A stretch of DNA of 58,345 nucleotides from Planctomycetota bacterium (GTDB taxonomy: Bacteria; Planctomycetota; UBA8108; JACQVS01), in the NCBI GenBank assembly GCA_016209605.1, contig JACQVS010000040.1, positions 1 to 58,345 on the forward strand, in the 5' to 3' direction. This document shows positions 42,481 through 51,291 of this stretch, piece after piece (within the stretch, counting starts at the first letter, position 1; each line of letters begins with the position of its first letter). The position numbers and the translations under genes are program-made. Under the pieces are notes generated by a model. That model saw only the letters and a program-made list of their open reading frames with translations, did not search any database and was not told the origin of the DNA.

Positions 42481-43926
42481 TTATAGATAACTGGCGGACT
42501 TTATGCGCGCCCGGGAAGACACTACCCGAGTTTCCATTTTCAAGCCGTATTTGCGAATCAGATACCGAAGCTTGTCGCGGGAAATGTCGAGCGCCTTTGC
42601 GGCGTTGGTCTGGTTGCCGTTGGTTCGCTCGAGAGCCTGAACAAGCGCCTTGATTTCGATTTGCTCCAGGGACAAGTTCTCCGGAATGTGATCGGCTGAA
42701 GGATTGCAAAGTTTTATTTCAGTGGCAGGTTTTATTTCAGTGGGAGGCAGTCTACCATCGTTGAGAATCAACTGGCTCGCCTCGATCAAGGGACCTTCCT
42801 CGAGGATGATGACTCTTTCAATGGCGTTCTTCAATTCACGAACATTGCCAGGCCAAGGATGCATGCAGAGCTTGCGCAACGCTTCCGGGGTGACGTCATC
42901 GAATCGCTTCCTGAACCTTTTGTTGAAGTGATCGATGAAATACCGCACCAGGAGCGGGATGTCCTCGGTTCGTTCCCGCAGAGGGGGAACGATGACCGGC
43001 ACCACCTTCAAGCGATAATACAAGTCCTCGCGGAATCGGCCCTCGGATACCGCCCTTTCGAGGTTGACATTGGTCGCGGCAAGGACTCGCACGTCCACGG
43101 TAATGTCCCTGGTGCCGCCCACGCGCTTGAAGGTCTGTTCCTCGAGGAAGCGGAGAATCTTGGCCTGGAGACCCAGATTGAGCTCGGCGATCTCGTCCAG
43201 GAAGACAGTGCCATTATTACCAACCTCGAAAAGGCCCCGCTTCGTAGACTTGGCATCGGTGAAGGCGCCGCTTTCGTAGCCGAATAGTTCGGATTCGAGA
43301 AGGGACTCAGGAATGGCGGAGCAGTTTATGGGGACGAAAGGGAAGGAGGCTCTCCGGCTGGTATAGTGAAGGGCCTTGGCGACCAGCTCCTTTCCCGAGC
43401 CGGATTCACCCTGGATCAATACCGTTGTCGACGGAGCCTGGACGATTTTTTTCAGCGCTTCCCGCAGTCCGGCAATGGCCGGGCCTTGACCGATGATCGC
43501 ATCGAGGCCATATCTCATCATGTTTTCAGAGGTGATTCTAGCCATTTCTTGGCGCAAATTTCTCGTCTCAAAAGCCTTCCCGAGAGTGACCAGAAGTTGA
43601 TCCTTGGAAACAGGCTTGGGGAGGTAATCGAAGGCACCACGCTTCATGGCTTCTACCGCGCTGGCGATTGAGGAGTAGGCGGTCATGACGATCACCGGCG
43701 TGGCAGGGTGGGTATTCAAAACGGCGGGAATGAGATCGAGACCGTTCCCATCCGGGAGGCGCTGGGCGAGAAGTACAGTGTCGAATTCGTTCAGCTCGAT
43801 CAATCGAGCGGCTTCCCTGAGGGAGCCGGCTTCCATACAGCCGATCTTCTCCGCACTGAGGCTGTTACCGAGCTGCTCGCGGAAATGGCTGTCTTGATCG
43901 ACAATGAGGATTTGACCAGAAATCAT
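42481..43926 (-). CDS. Sigma-54-dependent activator with a degenerate receiver domain
   Basis: A 481-residue NtrC-type enhancer-binding protein. The receiver domain (1-115) has Asp10, Gln11 and Lys104, but position 54, where the phosphoacceptor aspartate belongs, is alanine (VLLAQRLPDGNGL). The AAA+ domain is intact: Walker A GESGSGKELVAKAL, the sigma-54 contact loop GAFTDA (GAFTGA in most), Walker B GTVFLDEIAEL and the arginine-finger region. A Fis-type helix-turn-helix closes the protein (NQTNAAKALDISRDKLRYLIRKYGL). The ATG at 43926 was chosen because the receiver starts there. It should be controlled by something other than phosphorylation. It is divergent from a gene with a sigma-54 promoter. 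Confidence 0.93.
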   Translation of the reverse strand: MISGQILIVDQDSHFREQLGNSLSAEKIGCMEAGSLREAARLIELNEFDTVLLAQRLPDGNGLDLIPAVLNTHPATPVIVMTAYSSIASAVEAMKRGAFDYLPKPVSKDQLLVTLGKAFETRNLRQEMARITSENMMRYGLDAIIGQGPAIAGLREALKKIVQAPSTTVLIQGESGSGKELVAKALHYTSRRASFPFVPINCSAIPESLLESELFGYESGAFTDAKSTKRGLFEVGNNGTVFLDEIAELNLGLQAKILRFLEEQTFKRVGGTRDITVDVRVLAATNVNLERAVSEGRFREDLYYRLKVVPVIVPPLRERTEDIPLLVRYFIDHFNKRFRKRFDDVTPEALRKLCMHPWPGNVRELKNAIERVIILEEGPLIEASQLILNDGRLPPTEIKPATEIKLCNPSADHIPENLSLEQIEIKALVQALERTNGNQTNAAKALDISRDKLRYLIRKYGLKMETRVVSSRARIKSASYL

Positions 43927-44086
43927 GATCTCAGACTTTCGTAAGGCTTCGATCCCTTCATCAAATTGGGTTATATTACCCCTTTTGGGTGAATTCAACA
44001 AAATTGAAGAGTGATTCATTTTGGCACAACCAAATTGAACGCCATTCAAAGCAAGATCTTATGCAATTGAAAAATCCGAGCTGGAT

Positions 44087-44102
44087 CTGGCACTTGAATT
44101 GC
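44087..44102 (+). promoter_or_regulatory. Sigma-54 promoter (-24/-12)
   Basis: The sequence TGGCACTTGAATTGC has the consensus TGGCAC, then exactly five bases, then TTGC. It points toward the small gene at 44198, leaving an untranslated leader of about 84 bases. The activator gene lies divergent from it, with a 160-bp region between them for enhancer sites. Confidence 0.75.
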
Positions 44103-44197
44103 GTTTTGAATTTGGTGTTTTGAAAATCGTCCTTTGCAGGCCAGGCTTTGACCCGCCTGTTAATTTTTATGAACCCCCAACCCGATAGGAGGCGCTC

Positions 44198-44560
44198 ATG
44201 CTTAAATTTGGAGATCTGAAACCAGGCGATCCTGCCCCTGAAGTTGGCACTTACCGATGTACTGCCGCAGGCTGTACGCAGTCCTTCATGGCGACCGTCA
44301 AGGGAGCCCCACTCCCCCCGGCCCACCATCCCGGAGCAGCTTGGCGGCTGAAGGCCGGAAAATTCCAAGCGCAAACACCTGCAGCCGCTCCTCCCCAAGG
44401 CGCCAAAGCACCTGTTGGCGGAGTGAAGGCCTCGGCCTCATCGCCTTCCAGTCAACTACCTCCATCAGGACCCCCAACCTCGGCAAGCACTCCCTCGACA
44501 AGCGCCCCGCAACCAGCTGCAACCAAGACCGCTTCGCAGCCACCCCAACCGACGAAATGA
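44198..44560 (+). CDS. Small proline-rich protein with a YjzC/zinc-ribbon-like N-terminus
   Basis: A 120-residue protein with a strong AGGAGG site before its ATG. The first 50 residues (KFGDLKPGDPAPEVGTYRCTAAGC ... GAPLPPAHHPGAAWRL) resemble small YjzC-like or zinc-ribbon proteins; the first Cys pair is present, while the second pair is replaced by HH. Residues 55-120 are low-complexity Ala/Pro/Ser/Thr/Gln. It has a sigma-54 promoter and is divergent from a sigma-54 activator, so it is very likely the activator's target. Function is unknown. Confidence 0.75.
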   Translation: MLKFGDLKPGDPAPEVGTYRCTAAGCTQSFMATVKGAPLPPAHHPGAAWRLKAGKFQAQTPAAAPPQGAKAPVGGVKASASSPSSQLPPSGPPTSASTPSTSAPQPAATKTASQPPQPTK

Positions 44561-44582
44561 ACCAGGGGATCATGGATTCCTT

Positions 44583-44880
44583 AGAGCCTGTTTCGGTAGG
44601 TCATCCGTCGGCTCGAGGCCGCGACCACCCGCTTCGCGGGGGGTGCCCGAGCGCGCTAGACAAGGCGCGCCGACGTAGGCGATACAGTCGGAGAGTATCG
44701 GCGAGGGTGAGCTCCGAGCAATTGCGCAGGAGCGAGCGCCCGGACCGGCGGGCGCCAGCATAGCTGGCCGCAGGGAGGGCTGCCCGAAGGCGAGTGCAGA
44801 GCACTCGACCGAAGGGGCGCAACGCAGTCTGGGGCGCTTGCAGCCGGCCGAAGCCAGGAGGGCTACTGAAACACGCGCTC
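44583..44880 (+). repeat. GC-rich dispersed repeat
   Basis: A block of about 300 bp beginning GAGCCTGTTTCGG and rich in hairpins (for instance the pair around CCACCCGCTTCGCGGGGGGTG). The motifs GACAAGGCG, GGCGATACAGTCGGAGAGTATCGG and GAGCGCCCGGACCGGCGGGC recur in altered form at 58231-58345 and, inverted, at 6133-6363. There is no coding frame with family similarity. Confidence 0.65.
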
Positions 44881-45456
44881 AAAGCCTTTTTCCTCTCCTG
44901 AACCTCTCACGGCTGGCTTCCGGAAGGCGCCGCCGAGCGTCTCACGCGCACTATCGCTCGCCGCCGCGAGTGAGTGCGCAGAATGCCGGTCATCCTCACC
45001 GCCGAACAGTGCGCCGCCCTTCTCCACGCCGGTCACGCCCCCTACAAGGCCCGCTGCCGCGGCCGGCTAGAGCCCGCGGCCGGTCTCGTGCTTGGAACCC
45101 GAGAACATGTCCAGTCTGGTACCTCAGCCGAGATCTCGCACGGCCCGCCACGCTGGTGAAACCGTGCACTGCAAAAGACCCGGCAGCCCCGCTGCCCCGG
45201 TCCACGCCTTCCCCGCGCCCTCGCCCACCGCTGAACCCAGACCGCGCTATCCCCATCGGGCCGGAGTGTCTGTGTGCGGTTTGTGACTTCGGACACACCC
45301 AGTAAAAAAGATCGAATTTTTTGTGGATAAAAAAAACCACGAGGGAGTAAAAAGATTTCACTTTCATACCTTCCAAACGAGGAGAGCGGGAGGATGGACC
45401 TGAGCCGTTGGTTCGTTCTCTTCTGAAGGGGAGTACCTGGCTGGGGAGGTTCTAAA
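44881..45456. other. Intergenic stretch without a supportable gene
   Basis: Short open frames on both strands lack start signals. A fragment reading RRMPVILTAEQCAALL near 44975-45020 recalls the C-terminal region of SRAP/YedK proteins but nothing else of that family is present. The end of the stretch (GGGGAGG at 45443-45449) is the ribosome-binding site of the next gene. Confidence 0.4.
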
Positions 45457-47007
45457 ATGTTCTGCTTTTCCTCTTTATCAATTCGGGGTCTCACAATGCA
45501 CCATTCCTGGCTGAGCGATTTGACAAAATTTTGCGAAAGAAAGAGACTCGGCTACCCGTCAAGTATGGTGACTGGTAGAACGTGTATTTTTTACGTCGCG
45601 GCGCTTTTCATGTTTGTCCTGCTGACGACTATTGATGATAGTAACGGCGCGACCTCGGATGTGTTGCGGGTGACCATCAAGCCGGATGGTACGGCGGGTC
45701 CAATGGAGATTGCAAGCGTGGCCGAGTTCCCAATGGAGTTTCCATTTGTCCCGATTCAGTCCACTGCATCAATGTCCACCCTTGGAGACGCTCAATCTTT
45801 AGTATGTCCAAATGGTCCAATCCCCGCGCCAGAACCAGGATGTCCATCCGCCCCTTCAGGTTGCCCGGCGATGGTCACGGGCCTTGGGGTTGGTCGCGTC
45901 ATCAGCGACGATGGTTCCCGGATAGTAATGCACGGCGCTCCTTGTGATTGGGCCAGCTGTGCAGACCCCACACTTTGCCCCGATCCCAACGAAGATTGTT
46001 GCAACAACCCACCTCCGGCCTGTCCGAATCCGATCCAGCAGGTTTACCTCCGCGACATGAGCCGGGCTTCAATGGAAGAATTTCCCGCCACTTTCTTAGT
46101 CAGTAAGGTTAATAGAGTGCCTGAAGGATGCTTTGCAGGCAATGGCTGTTCTCGCCGGGCGAGCATCAGTGGAAATGGAAATGTAATAGCTTTTAGTTCG
46201 TTTGCCACAGACTTCCGCTCAACTGGGTGCGACGACGATTGTTTTGAAGATGTGTTTTATGTTAGCGTCAATAACATCATTCCTCCCTTCTGCCAAGTTC
46301 CCACTCGCGTCTCTGTAGTTCGTTGCGGTCCGATCGTTCCCAACGGGCATTCATTCCAGCCCATGCTTTCGACGAACGGGGCTTTCATTGGCTATGCATC
46401 ACACTCCAATAATCTTCTTTTCGGAAATCCTCCTTGCCCAGATACAAACGTAAAAAGGGACATCTTTATTCACAACACCTCTACCTTTCTCGCCAGCATC
46501 TTCAGCGTCGATAGCGCTGGAGCTCAGGCGAACGACCACTCGTTCAATCCGGATGTTAGCGGTGATGGGAAAATTGCCGTCTACGAGTCGGTAGCGAATA
46601 ACCTCCTTGGACCGGATGGGGACAAGAACTACTTGCAAGACATTTTCCAGACCCCGAGCCCCCAGGGCCCTTTTATTCGAGGGGATTCAAATAACGACGC
46701 GGTGGTCGATATGTCGGATGCTGTCTGGACATTGAACTGGATATCAGGTCAGGGGCCGCCACCACCATGCTACGACGCGGCCGATGAAAATGATGATGGA
46801 AAAATTGATCAAACTGATGCTATTAATACACTTGTTTTTCTTTTCCAAGGTGGACAGCCACCATCTTGTCCATTTAGTTGTACTCCGACATCCTCATGTT
46901 GCGGGAAAGACCCGAGTGGAGATGCTCTGCCATGTGGTGTTACCTTATCAGGCTGCAATGAGTTTGCGGCGGACGGGACGTGCTCAAGGTGCCCACCTTC
47001 CCCTTGA
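45457..47007 (+). CDS. Secreted TolB-like propeller protein with C-terminal dockerin
   Basis: A 516-residue protein. The ATG at 45457 has GGGGAGG seven bases upstream and gives a 35-residue N-terminal extension before a hydrophobic export helix (CIFYVAALFMFVLLTTI). Residues 130-390 resemble PD40/TolB propeller blades (RRASISGNGNVIAFSSFATDF, FNPDVSGDGKIAVYESVANNL). Residues 400-450 form a dockerin with two calcium loops (GDSNNDAVVDMSDAV, DENDDGKIDQTDAI). The C-terminal 50 residues hold eight cysteines. The gene is AT-richer than its neighbours, like the following one, and the two are likely co-transcribed. Confidence 0.85.
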   Translation: MFCFSSLSIRGLTMHHSWLSDLTKFCERKRLGYPSSMVTGRTCIFYVAALFMFVLLTTIDDSNGATSDVLRVTIKPDGTAGPMEIASVAEFPMEFPFVPIQSTASMSTLGDAQSLVCPNGPIPAPEPGCPSAPSGCPAMVTGLGVGRVISDDGSRIVMHGAPCDWASCADPTLCPDPNEDCCNNPPPACPNPIQQVYLRDMSRASMEEFPATFLVSKVNRVPEGCFAGNGCSRRASISGNGNVIAFSSFATDFRSTGCDDDCFEDVFYVSVNNIIPPFCQVPTRVSVVRCGPIVPNGHSFQPMLSTNGAFIGYASHSNNLLFGNPPCPDTNVKRDIFIHNTSTFLASIFSVDSAGAQANDHSFNPDVSGDGKIAVYESVANNLLGPDGDKNYLQDIFQTPSPQGPFIRGDSNNDAVVDMSDAVWTLNWISGQGPPPPCYDAADENDDGKIDQTDAINTLVFLFQGGQPPSCPFSCTPTSSCCGKDPSGDALPCGVTLSGCNEFAADGTCSRCPPSP

Positions 47008-47025
47008 GGGAAACAGGAAATCCCC

Positions 47026-48423
47026 ATGAACAGACCATTAATAACCTTCGCCGTCTTGTTGTTACCCACAATCTCCGTTGCTGACGTTTGCTTTCCGGCC
47101 TACCAAGAATTTAAGACGGACCATTTCTACTTCACATTTTCTTCGAATCAAGGGGCTGTTGGTGATGTAGTCGAAGTTGACATTTCAGTGACTCTCCTTG
47201 ATGCCAAACTGGATCTGGAGATCTCAAACCCGATCCTGGTAGGAATATTTATTGTTGGGTGTTATGACAGGAGCGCTCTTGAACTTCTTGACAGCCAAAG
47301 GTATTCGGATTTTTATGAATCCCTGGTTTTTTTTACCTATTTCTATCCCCCGGGAGGGGAGGCGGGAAGGCCGCCATGGGACAATGAGGGAGTATTTTCC
47401 CTTGCTTGTGCGATTCGCCGGGAAGCAGATAAGAAATTCCTTTTACCGGGGCAATCATTTCCTCTTGCAACGGTGTATTTCCGGATTCTCAGCGATGACA
47501 AGCCGATAGGTCAGGTTCGCCCCTGTGAAAATAAGCTTGTTGGAAGATCTTGCGAAACCAGCCAGCTATATTATCAGCTAGATGAACCTCCAAGGGAATT
47601 TCATACCTTGTCATCGCTTCACGTACCCGGCACGATTAACATCGTTCCTGGTGAGCCTACGCACCCTGACCTTCCGCCTCTCCCTCCGGATGCCAAGATT
47701 TATTCAGAGGTTCCCACGGCTGACAACGCCAAAGTCAACTTTGAATTAGTAGGGCCGTTGTTTGTGGAACCTGGCGGGACGAATGTTGCTATGGATTTGT
47801 TCGCCACCTCGAACTACGAGTTCAGCGGTTTCATGACGGCTATAAGGTTTCCTCCGGAGTACCTGCAGCTTGTCCGAGTCGAGGAACATACGCGCCCTGG
47901 CATCAAAAACATAGACAACCAGTCAGGTGGCTTCGGGCTCTTGATGGCAAACACCAGACGCCGGGTCGGACAAGAAGGCGAGCGGGTACTTCTTGCAACA
48001 CTTTACTTCAACGTCGCTGAAGGAACCAACGAGAAGGGGGAAGTGGACATACGTTTTGAGCGCTTCGAAAATTTCTACAACTGGATCGCGGTGTACCATC
48101 GTCAGGGATTGAATGACGGTAGTATACCCATCGCTACCGAGGTGGCTCCGCTTTTTTTGACGAAGGCTACACTCAAAATCCGCAGCGGCCCGAAAACGCT
48201 CCGAGGGGACGCCAATTTCGACAACCAACTCGACACCGCCGACGCCATCGTGGACTTGCAGTATCTTTTCCTTGGCGGCCTACAACCAGACTGCCCCATC
48301 GCCGCCGACTTTGATCTCAGCGGCGAGCTTGACATCACCGACCCAATCATCCTGTTAAGCTCGGTCTTCCTCGGCGAACCCCCCCTCAACTCCCTGGAGC
48401 CGGCCGAAGTTCCTTGTGAATGA
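47026..48423 (+). CDS. Secreted protein with cohesin-like modules and a dockerin
   Basis: A 465-residue protein with a signal peptide (RPLITFAVLLLPTISVA). Two beta-sandwich regions (about 40-165 and 240-385) look cohesin-like: a glycine-rich start (EPGGTNVAMDLFATSNYEFSGF), a hydrophobic strand pattern and a closing strand LLATLYFNVAEG. The C-terminus is a dockerin with GDANFDNQLDTADAI and ADFDLSGELDITDPI. The start at 47026 follows CAGGAAA and the gene lies 18 bases after the preceding dockerin gene. Having both module types in one chain would permit self-assembly on a surface scaffold; the cohesin assignment is from fold pattern only. Confidence 0.75.
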   Translation: MNRPLITFAVLLLPTISVADVCFPAYQEFKTDHFYFTFSSNQGAVGDVVEVDISVTLLDAKLDLEISNPILVGIFIVGCYDRSALELLDSQRYSDFYESLVFFTYFYPPGGEAGRPPWDNEGVFSLACAIRREADKKFLLPGQSFPLATVYFRILSDDKPIGQVRPCENKLVGRSCETSQLYYQLDEPPREFHTLSSLHVPGTINIVPGEPTHPDLPPLPPDAKIYSEVPTADNAKVNFELVGPLFVEPGGTNVAMDLFATSNYEFSGFMTAIRFPPEYLQLVRVEEHTRPGIKNIDNQSGGFGLLMANTRRRVGQEGERVLLATLYFNVAEGTNEKGEVDIRFERFENFYNWIAVYHRQGLNDGSIPIATEVAPLFLTKATLKIRSGPKTLRGDANFDNQLDTADAIVDLQYLFLGGLQPDCPIAADFDLSGELDITDPIILLSSVFLGEPPLNSLEPAEVPCE

Positions 48424-48770
48424 CCCGCGCCCACGCGGTGAGTCGTCCTCGCCGGCCTCAAAGTCGTGGGAAGTGTCGGGCTCGGTCTCGCTGCGCTTCG
48501 CGCACGGAGATAAAACTCACAGCCGCATCGGTGACGGGATCGGCTCGCTTCTTCATGCCCGGACGGCGACGAAAGCCAAGGCGTGCGCCGGCCAGGGCGT
48601 CGAGCGGGCTCGCTCGCTGTCGCCGAAGGCGACCCCGACATAGCCCGAGCCGGCAACCAACGCCTCCCGGGCTCGGCCACAGCGCGGCCAAGCCAAGCCC
48701 TCCCGCTCCTGACGACTTCGCTCCCTCCCCCACCCCCGGCCTAGGTGTTTTCTCGAAACACATTTGAAAC
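48424..48770. other. GC-rich hairpin-laden non-coding block
   Basis: A roughly 350-bp block, sharply richer in G+C than the secreted-protein genes before it. It contains stacked small hairpins (GTCGCCGAAGGCGAC, CTGCGCTTCGCGCA) and no credible frame. It resembles the dispersed repeat blocks at 44583 and 6133 in character, but I could not align it with them by eye. Confidence 0.45.
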
Positions 48771-49082
48771 TATGGTAGTGGACAAATACAAGAAACTGGG
48801 GGGCAAAATGAATCAAGGCGGCAGGAGCCTCCTGGATCAGGGAAGGCGCCCGGCTGCAAGCAACCAGCCATAAATTGCAGACGGCCTATTCTGGCCTCGT
48901 GCCATGCAACCTGAGGCACCGCGCAAGAACGGGTCGTCTTCATCCCAGCTTTGGGGGTGCGGAGGGTTCGGCCCTCCGCCCTCTGTCTGATTCACAGAGG
49001 TTCGGATTAAGGCCTTTGCGCCCTCAGCTCCCTTCTGATATTGTGGATTCCAGAATGGACTCCAGGCTCCCATCGTCCAGTA
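48771..49082. other. Intergenic stretch
   Basis: No supportable gene. A 21-codon frame starting at 48808 (MNQGGRSLLDQG) has GGGGGG upstream but no other support. Confidence 0.4.
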
Positions 49083-49086
49083 GCGC

Positions 49087-49120
49087 AAAAAAAGAAAGCC
49101 GCGGCAACCTGTGCTGCGGC
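49087..49120 (-). terminator. Rho-independent terminator after tRNA-Arg
   Basis: On the minus strand the stem GCCGCAGC / GCCGCGGC (one mismatch) is followed by TTTCTTTTTTT, twelve bases beyond the tRNA 3' end. Confidence 0.75.
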
Positions 49121-49132
49121 CTTCGGTTTTGT

Positions 49133-49209
49133 TGGCGCGCCCACCCCGGATCGAACGGGGAACCTACGGCTTCGTAGGCCGTTACTCTATCCAGTTGAGC
49201 TATGGGCGC
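49133..49209 (-). tRNA. tRNA-Arg (ACG anticodon)
   Basis: A 77-nt tRNA with encoded CCA. The acceptor is GCGCCCA/TGGGCGC, the D arm AGCTCAACTGGATAGAGT, the anticodon arm CGGCCTACGAAGCCG with anticodon ACG, and the T arm CCCCGTTCGATCCGGGG. It is the substrate type for TadA, encoded at 36876-37400. Confidence 0.95.
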
Positions 49210-49303
49210 AGGACTGTGCCTAATAATTGGGGCGGAATTTGACTATCTTAGAGAGGTTTTTCCCCCTCTTCAAGCAAAAAGCCCGGGACCCGCCTTTGCT
49301 CTT

Positions 49304-50125
49304 TCAGCTCCCCGCTTGCGCTGATGCCGCGGGCTGTCCGTTCCCGTTCTGCTGTCCATTGCCGTTCGCCAGGTCCAGCTCCGGCTGCGGCAGGTGGGTG
49401 ACCGAGGGGAGGCCGAAGGTCTCCAGAAAGAGCTGGGTGGTGCCGTAGAGGAGCGGCTTCCCCAAGCTCTCCTCGCGGCCGACGATCTTGATCAGCCCGC
49501 GGTCCATGAGCGTCTTCAAGATGGGGGTGCACTGGACGCCGCGAATGCCCTCCAGGGCGGCCTTGCTGATGGGCTGCTTGTAAGCGATGACGGACAAGGT
49601 CTCCAGGGCCGCCGGCGAGAGATGTTCCTGCTTGCGGCTCTGCTGCAGCTTCGCCACCCAGGGGTGAAAATGAGGTAGGGTGAGAAGCTTGAGGCCCCCG
49701 GCGACCTCCTGCAGCCGAAAGGCCCGCTGGTGATCAACCAGATCGAGGCGCAGGTTCTCCACCGCCTCGCGGACGTCGTGCACCGAAATTTCAAACAGCT
49801 CCGCCAGCTGGCGGATGGTGACCGGCTCGCCGGTCGAAAAGAGCACCGCCTCGATGGCGCTTTGCAGCTCGGGGAGGCTGAGCTCCGGAGCCTCAGCAGG
49901 GAGCGCTGCCGGCACCTCCTCCTTCGCCATCACCGCCGGAGTCTCCACCCCAACCTCGGCCGGCAAGGCCGCGCTGCTGGGGAGACGGTTCCGGTAAAAT
50001 CGCTGAGAATCTAACGGGGCATCGGACTGGATTTCTGGAGGCGATACCCCAACGGCTGACTCCATTTGCCCCTCGGCCAGGGAAGGCAAAGCGACACTCC
50101 TCTCCTCGACGCCTGCTTGGATCAT
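49304..50125 (-). CDS. scpB: Segregation and condensation protein B
   Basis: The kleisin-associated subunit of the bacterial SMC condensin complex. It has 273 residues: an unusual 80-residue N-terminal extension rich in Glu/Ala/Pro, then two winged helices (LPELQSAIEAVLFSTGEPVTIRQLAELF and LSPAALETLSVIAYKQPISKAALEGIRGV), ending GLIKIVGREESLGKPLLYGTTQLFLETFGL as in the family, then a low-complexity tail. The start has AAAGGA upstream. scpA was not seen in the window. Confidence 0.93.
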   Translation of the reverse strand: MIQAGVEERSVALPSLAEGQMESAVGVSPPEIQSDAPLDSQRFYRNRLPSSAALPAEVGVETPAVMAKEEVPAALPAEAPELSLPELQSAIEAVLFSTGEPVTIRQLAELFEISVHDVREAVENLRLDLVDHQRAFRLQEVAGGLKLLTLPHFHPWVAKLQQSRKQEHLSPAALETLSVIAYKQPISKAALEGIRGVQCTPILKTLMDRGLIKIVGREESLGKPLLYGTTQLFLETFGLPSVTHLPQPELDLANGNGQQNGNGQPAASAQAGS

Positions 50126-50205
50126 CGTCGTATCCTTTCTCTCTACTTCTTCTCTGCTTCTTCTCTACTTCTCTTCGTGCCGCTGCCGGTTTCTCCCCGC
50201 AGCGG

Positions 50206-51222
50206 CTAGTTTTGGACACCCTTCGCCGGGTGTCCAAAGTATCTAATATTAGCACGAGTCCGCAAGAGTTCCAGAGTCTCTTCGATTTCCTTCAAATCGG
50301 GCTCCCGTTCGACCAGCTCTTGTCGAAGCGCCGCCTGGCACTCGCTAAAGCTCTTCTGGAGCACGATTTCCGACACCCGGAAGAGGCTGATCGAGCCGAC
50401 CTCGGGGAAGTCGACCGGCTCGCTGGTCTCCCCCGGCTTGAGCTTGAAGACCGCCTCCTTGATCGTGGGATGGAGCGGATCATCGGCGCTGACATAGCCC
50501 ATGTCACCGCCCCGCCGCCGGCTGGCCTCATCCATGGACTCGCCGCGGGCGATCTCGGCAAAGTCGGCCCCGTCGCGGAGGCGCTTGAGCGCCTCCAGAG
50601 CCCGCCCCATGACCTGCAGCTTCTTCTGCTCGACGGCGCTGGCGGGGCCCGGGTCGGCGCGGTAGGCGTAGGCGATCACGCCCACCCGGTAGCGGGTCTT
50701 GAAGAAGGTCTCTTGATAATATTTTCGCAGCGCCTGGTCATCCACCACCCGCATGGCCTTCACCACCTTGCCGATGAGGAGATGCTTCCGGATGATGCGG
50801 GCGTAGTCCTCGCGCACATCGTCGAGGCTCAGGCCCTGGTTTTCGTAAATCTTCTGCAAGTTGGCCATGGGATCCAGGCCGCCCACTTCGCTGGCCTCGC
50901 TCTTGAGCTTCTCCTCCACCCTGGCTTTTACCTCCTCCTCGGCGATGGCGATCCGGAGCCGCTCCGCCTCCTGAAAGAAAAGCTCCTCCTTGATGATCGA
51001 GCTCAGCACGGTGCGGGTGCCCAACTGGTCCAGCACCCTCTGGTAGTACCCGCCGCGGGTGATGGGACGCCCGTTCACCTCGGCAATGACCTTGTGCGGG
51101 TCCCCCCACGGCTCTTTCTGGAGGGTCTCGAGCTCATGATTGATTTCTTGATCGACCGGCTGGCCGATGCAGCCGAGAAGGCAAAGAACGGCGAGAGGGA
51201 GCAGAGGTTTCGTGGGCTTCAT
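50206..51222 (-). CDS. Parvulin-type peptidyl-prolyl isomerase lipoprotein
   Basis: A 338-residue SurA/PrsA-like chaperone. It has a signal peptide with lipobox LLGC (Cys18), an N-terminal SurA-type helical domain (VIAEVNGRPITRGGYYQRVLDQL), and a PpiC parvulin domain from about residue 165 (YRVGVIAYAYRAD, DFAEIARGESMDEASRRRGGDMGYVSADD, KLKPGETSEPV). It probably assists folding of exported proteins at the cell envelope. It stands upstream of scpB in the same direction with an 80-base gap. Confidence 0.88.
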   Translation of the reverse strand: MKPTKPLLPLAVLCLLGCIGQPVDQEINHELETLQKEPWGDPHKVIAEVNGRPITRGGYYQRVLDQLGTRTVLSSIIKEELFFQEAERLRIAIAEEEVKARVEEKLKSEASEVGGLDPMANLQKIYENQGLSLDDVREDYARIIRKHLLIGKVVKAMRVVDDQALRKYYQETFFKTRYRVGVIAYAYRADPGPASAVEQKKLQVMGRALEALKRLRDGADFAEIARGESMDEASRRRGGDMGYVSADDPLHPTIKEAVFKLKPGETSEPVDFPEVGSISLFRVSEIVLQKSFSECQAALRQELVEREPDLKEIEETLELLRTRANIRYFGHPAKGVQN

Positions 51223-51291
51223 AAGTGCGGGCTAATGTAATCGCCCCGGTTCTTCAAAGCAACAGAACTTTCACGTACAATAAGCCTTGCC

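Noticed and set aside
44018..44036. A second TGGCAC on the plus strand as another sigma-54 promoter
   Set aside because: The distance to the following TTGA is seven bases and the GC of the -12 element is missing.
44975..45020. A possible SRAP/YedK fragment (RRMPVILTAEQ)
   Set aside because: Only about 15 residues resemble that family, with no catalytic Cys2 or other conserved blocks nearby.
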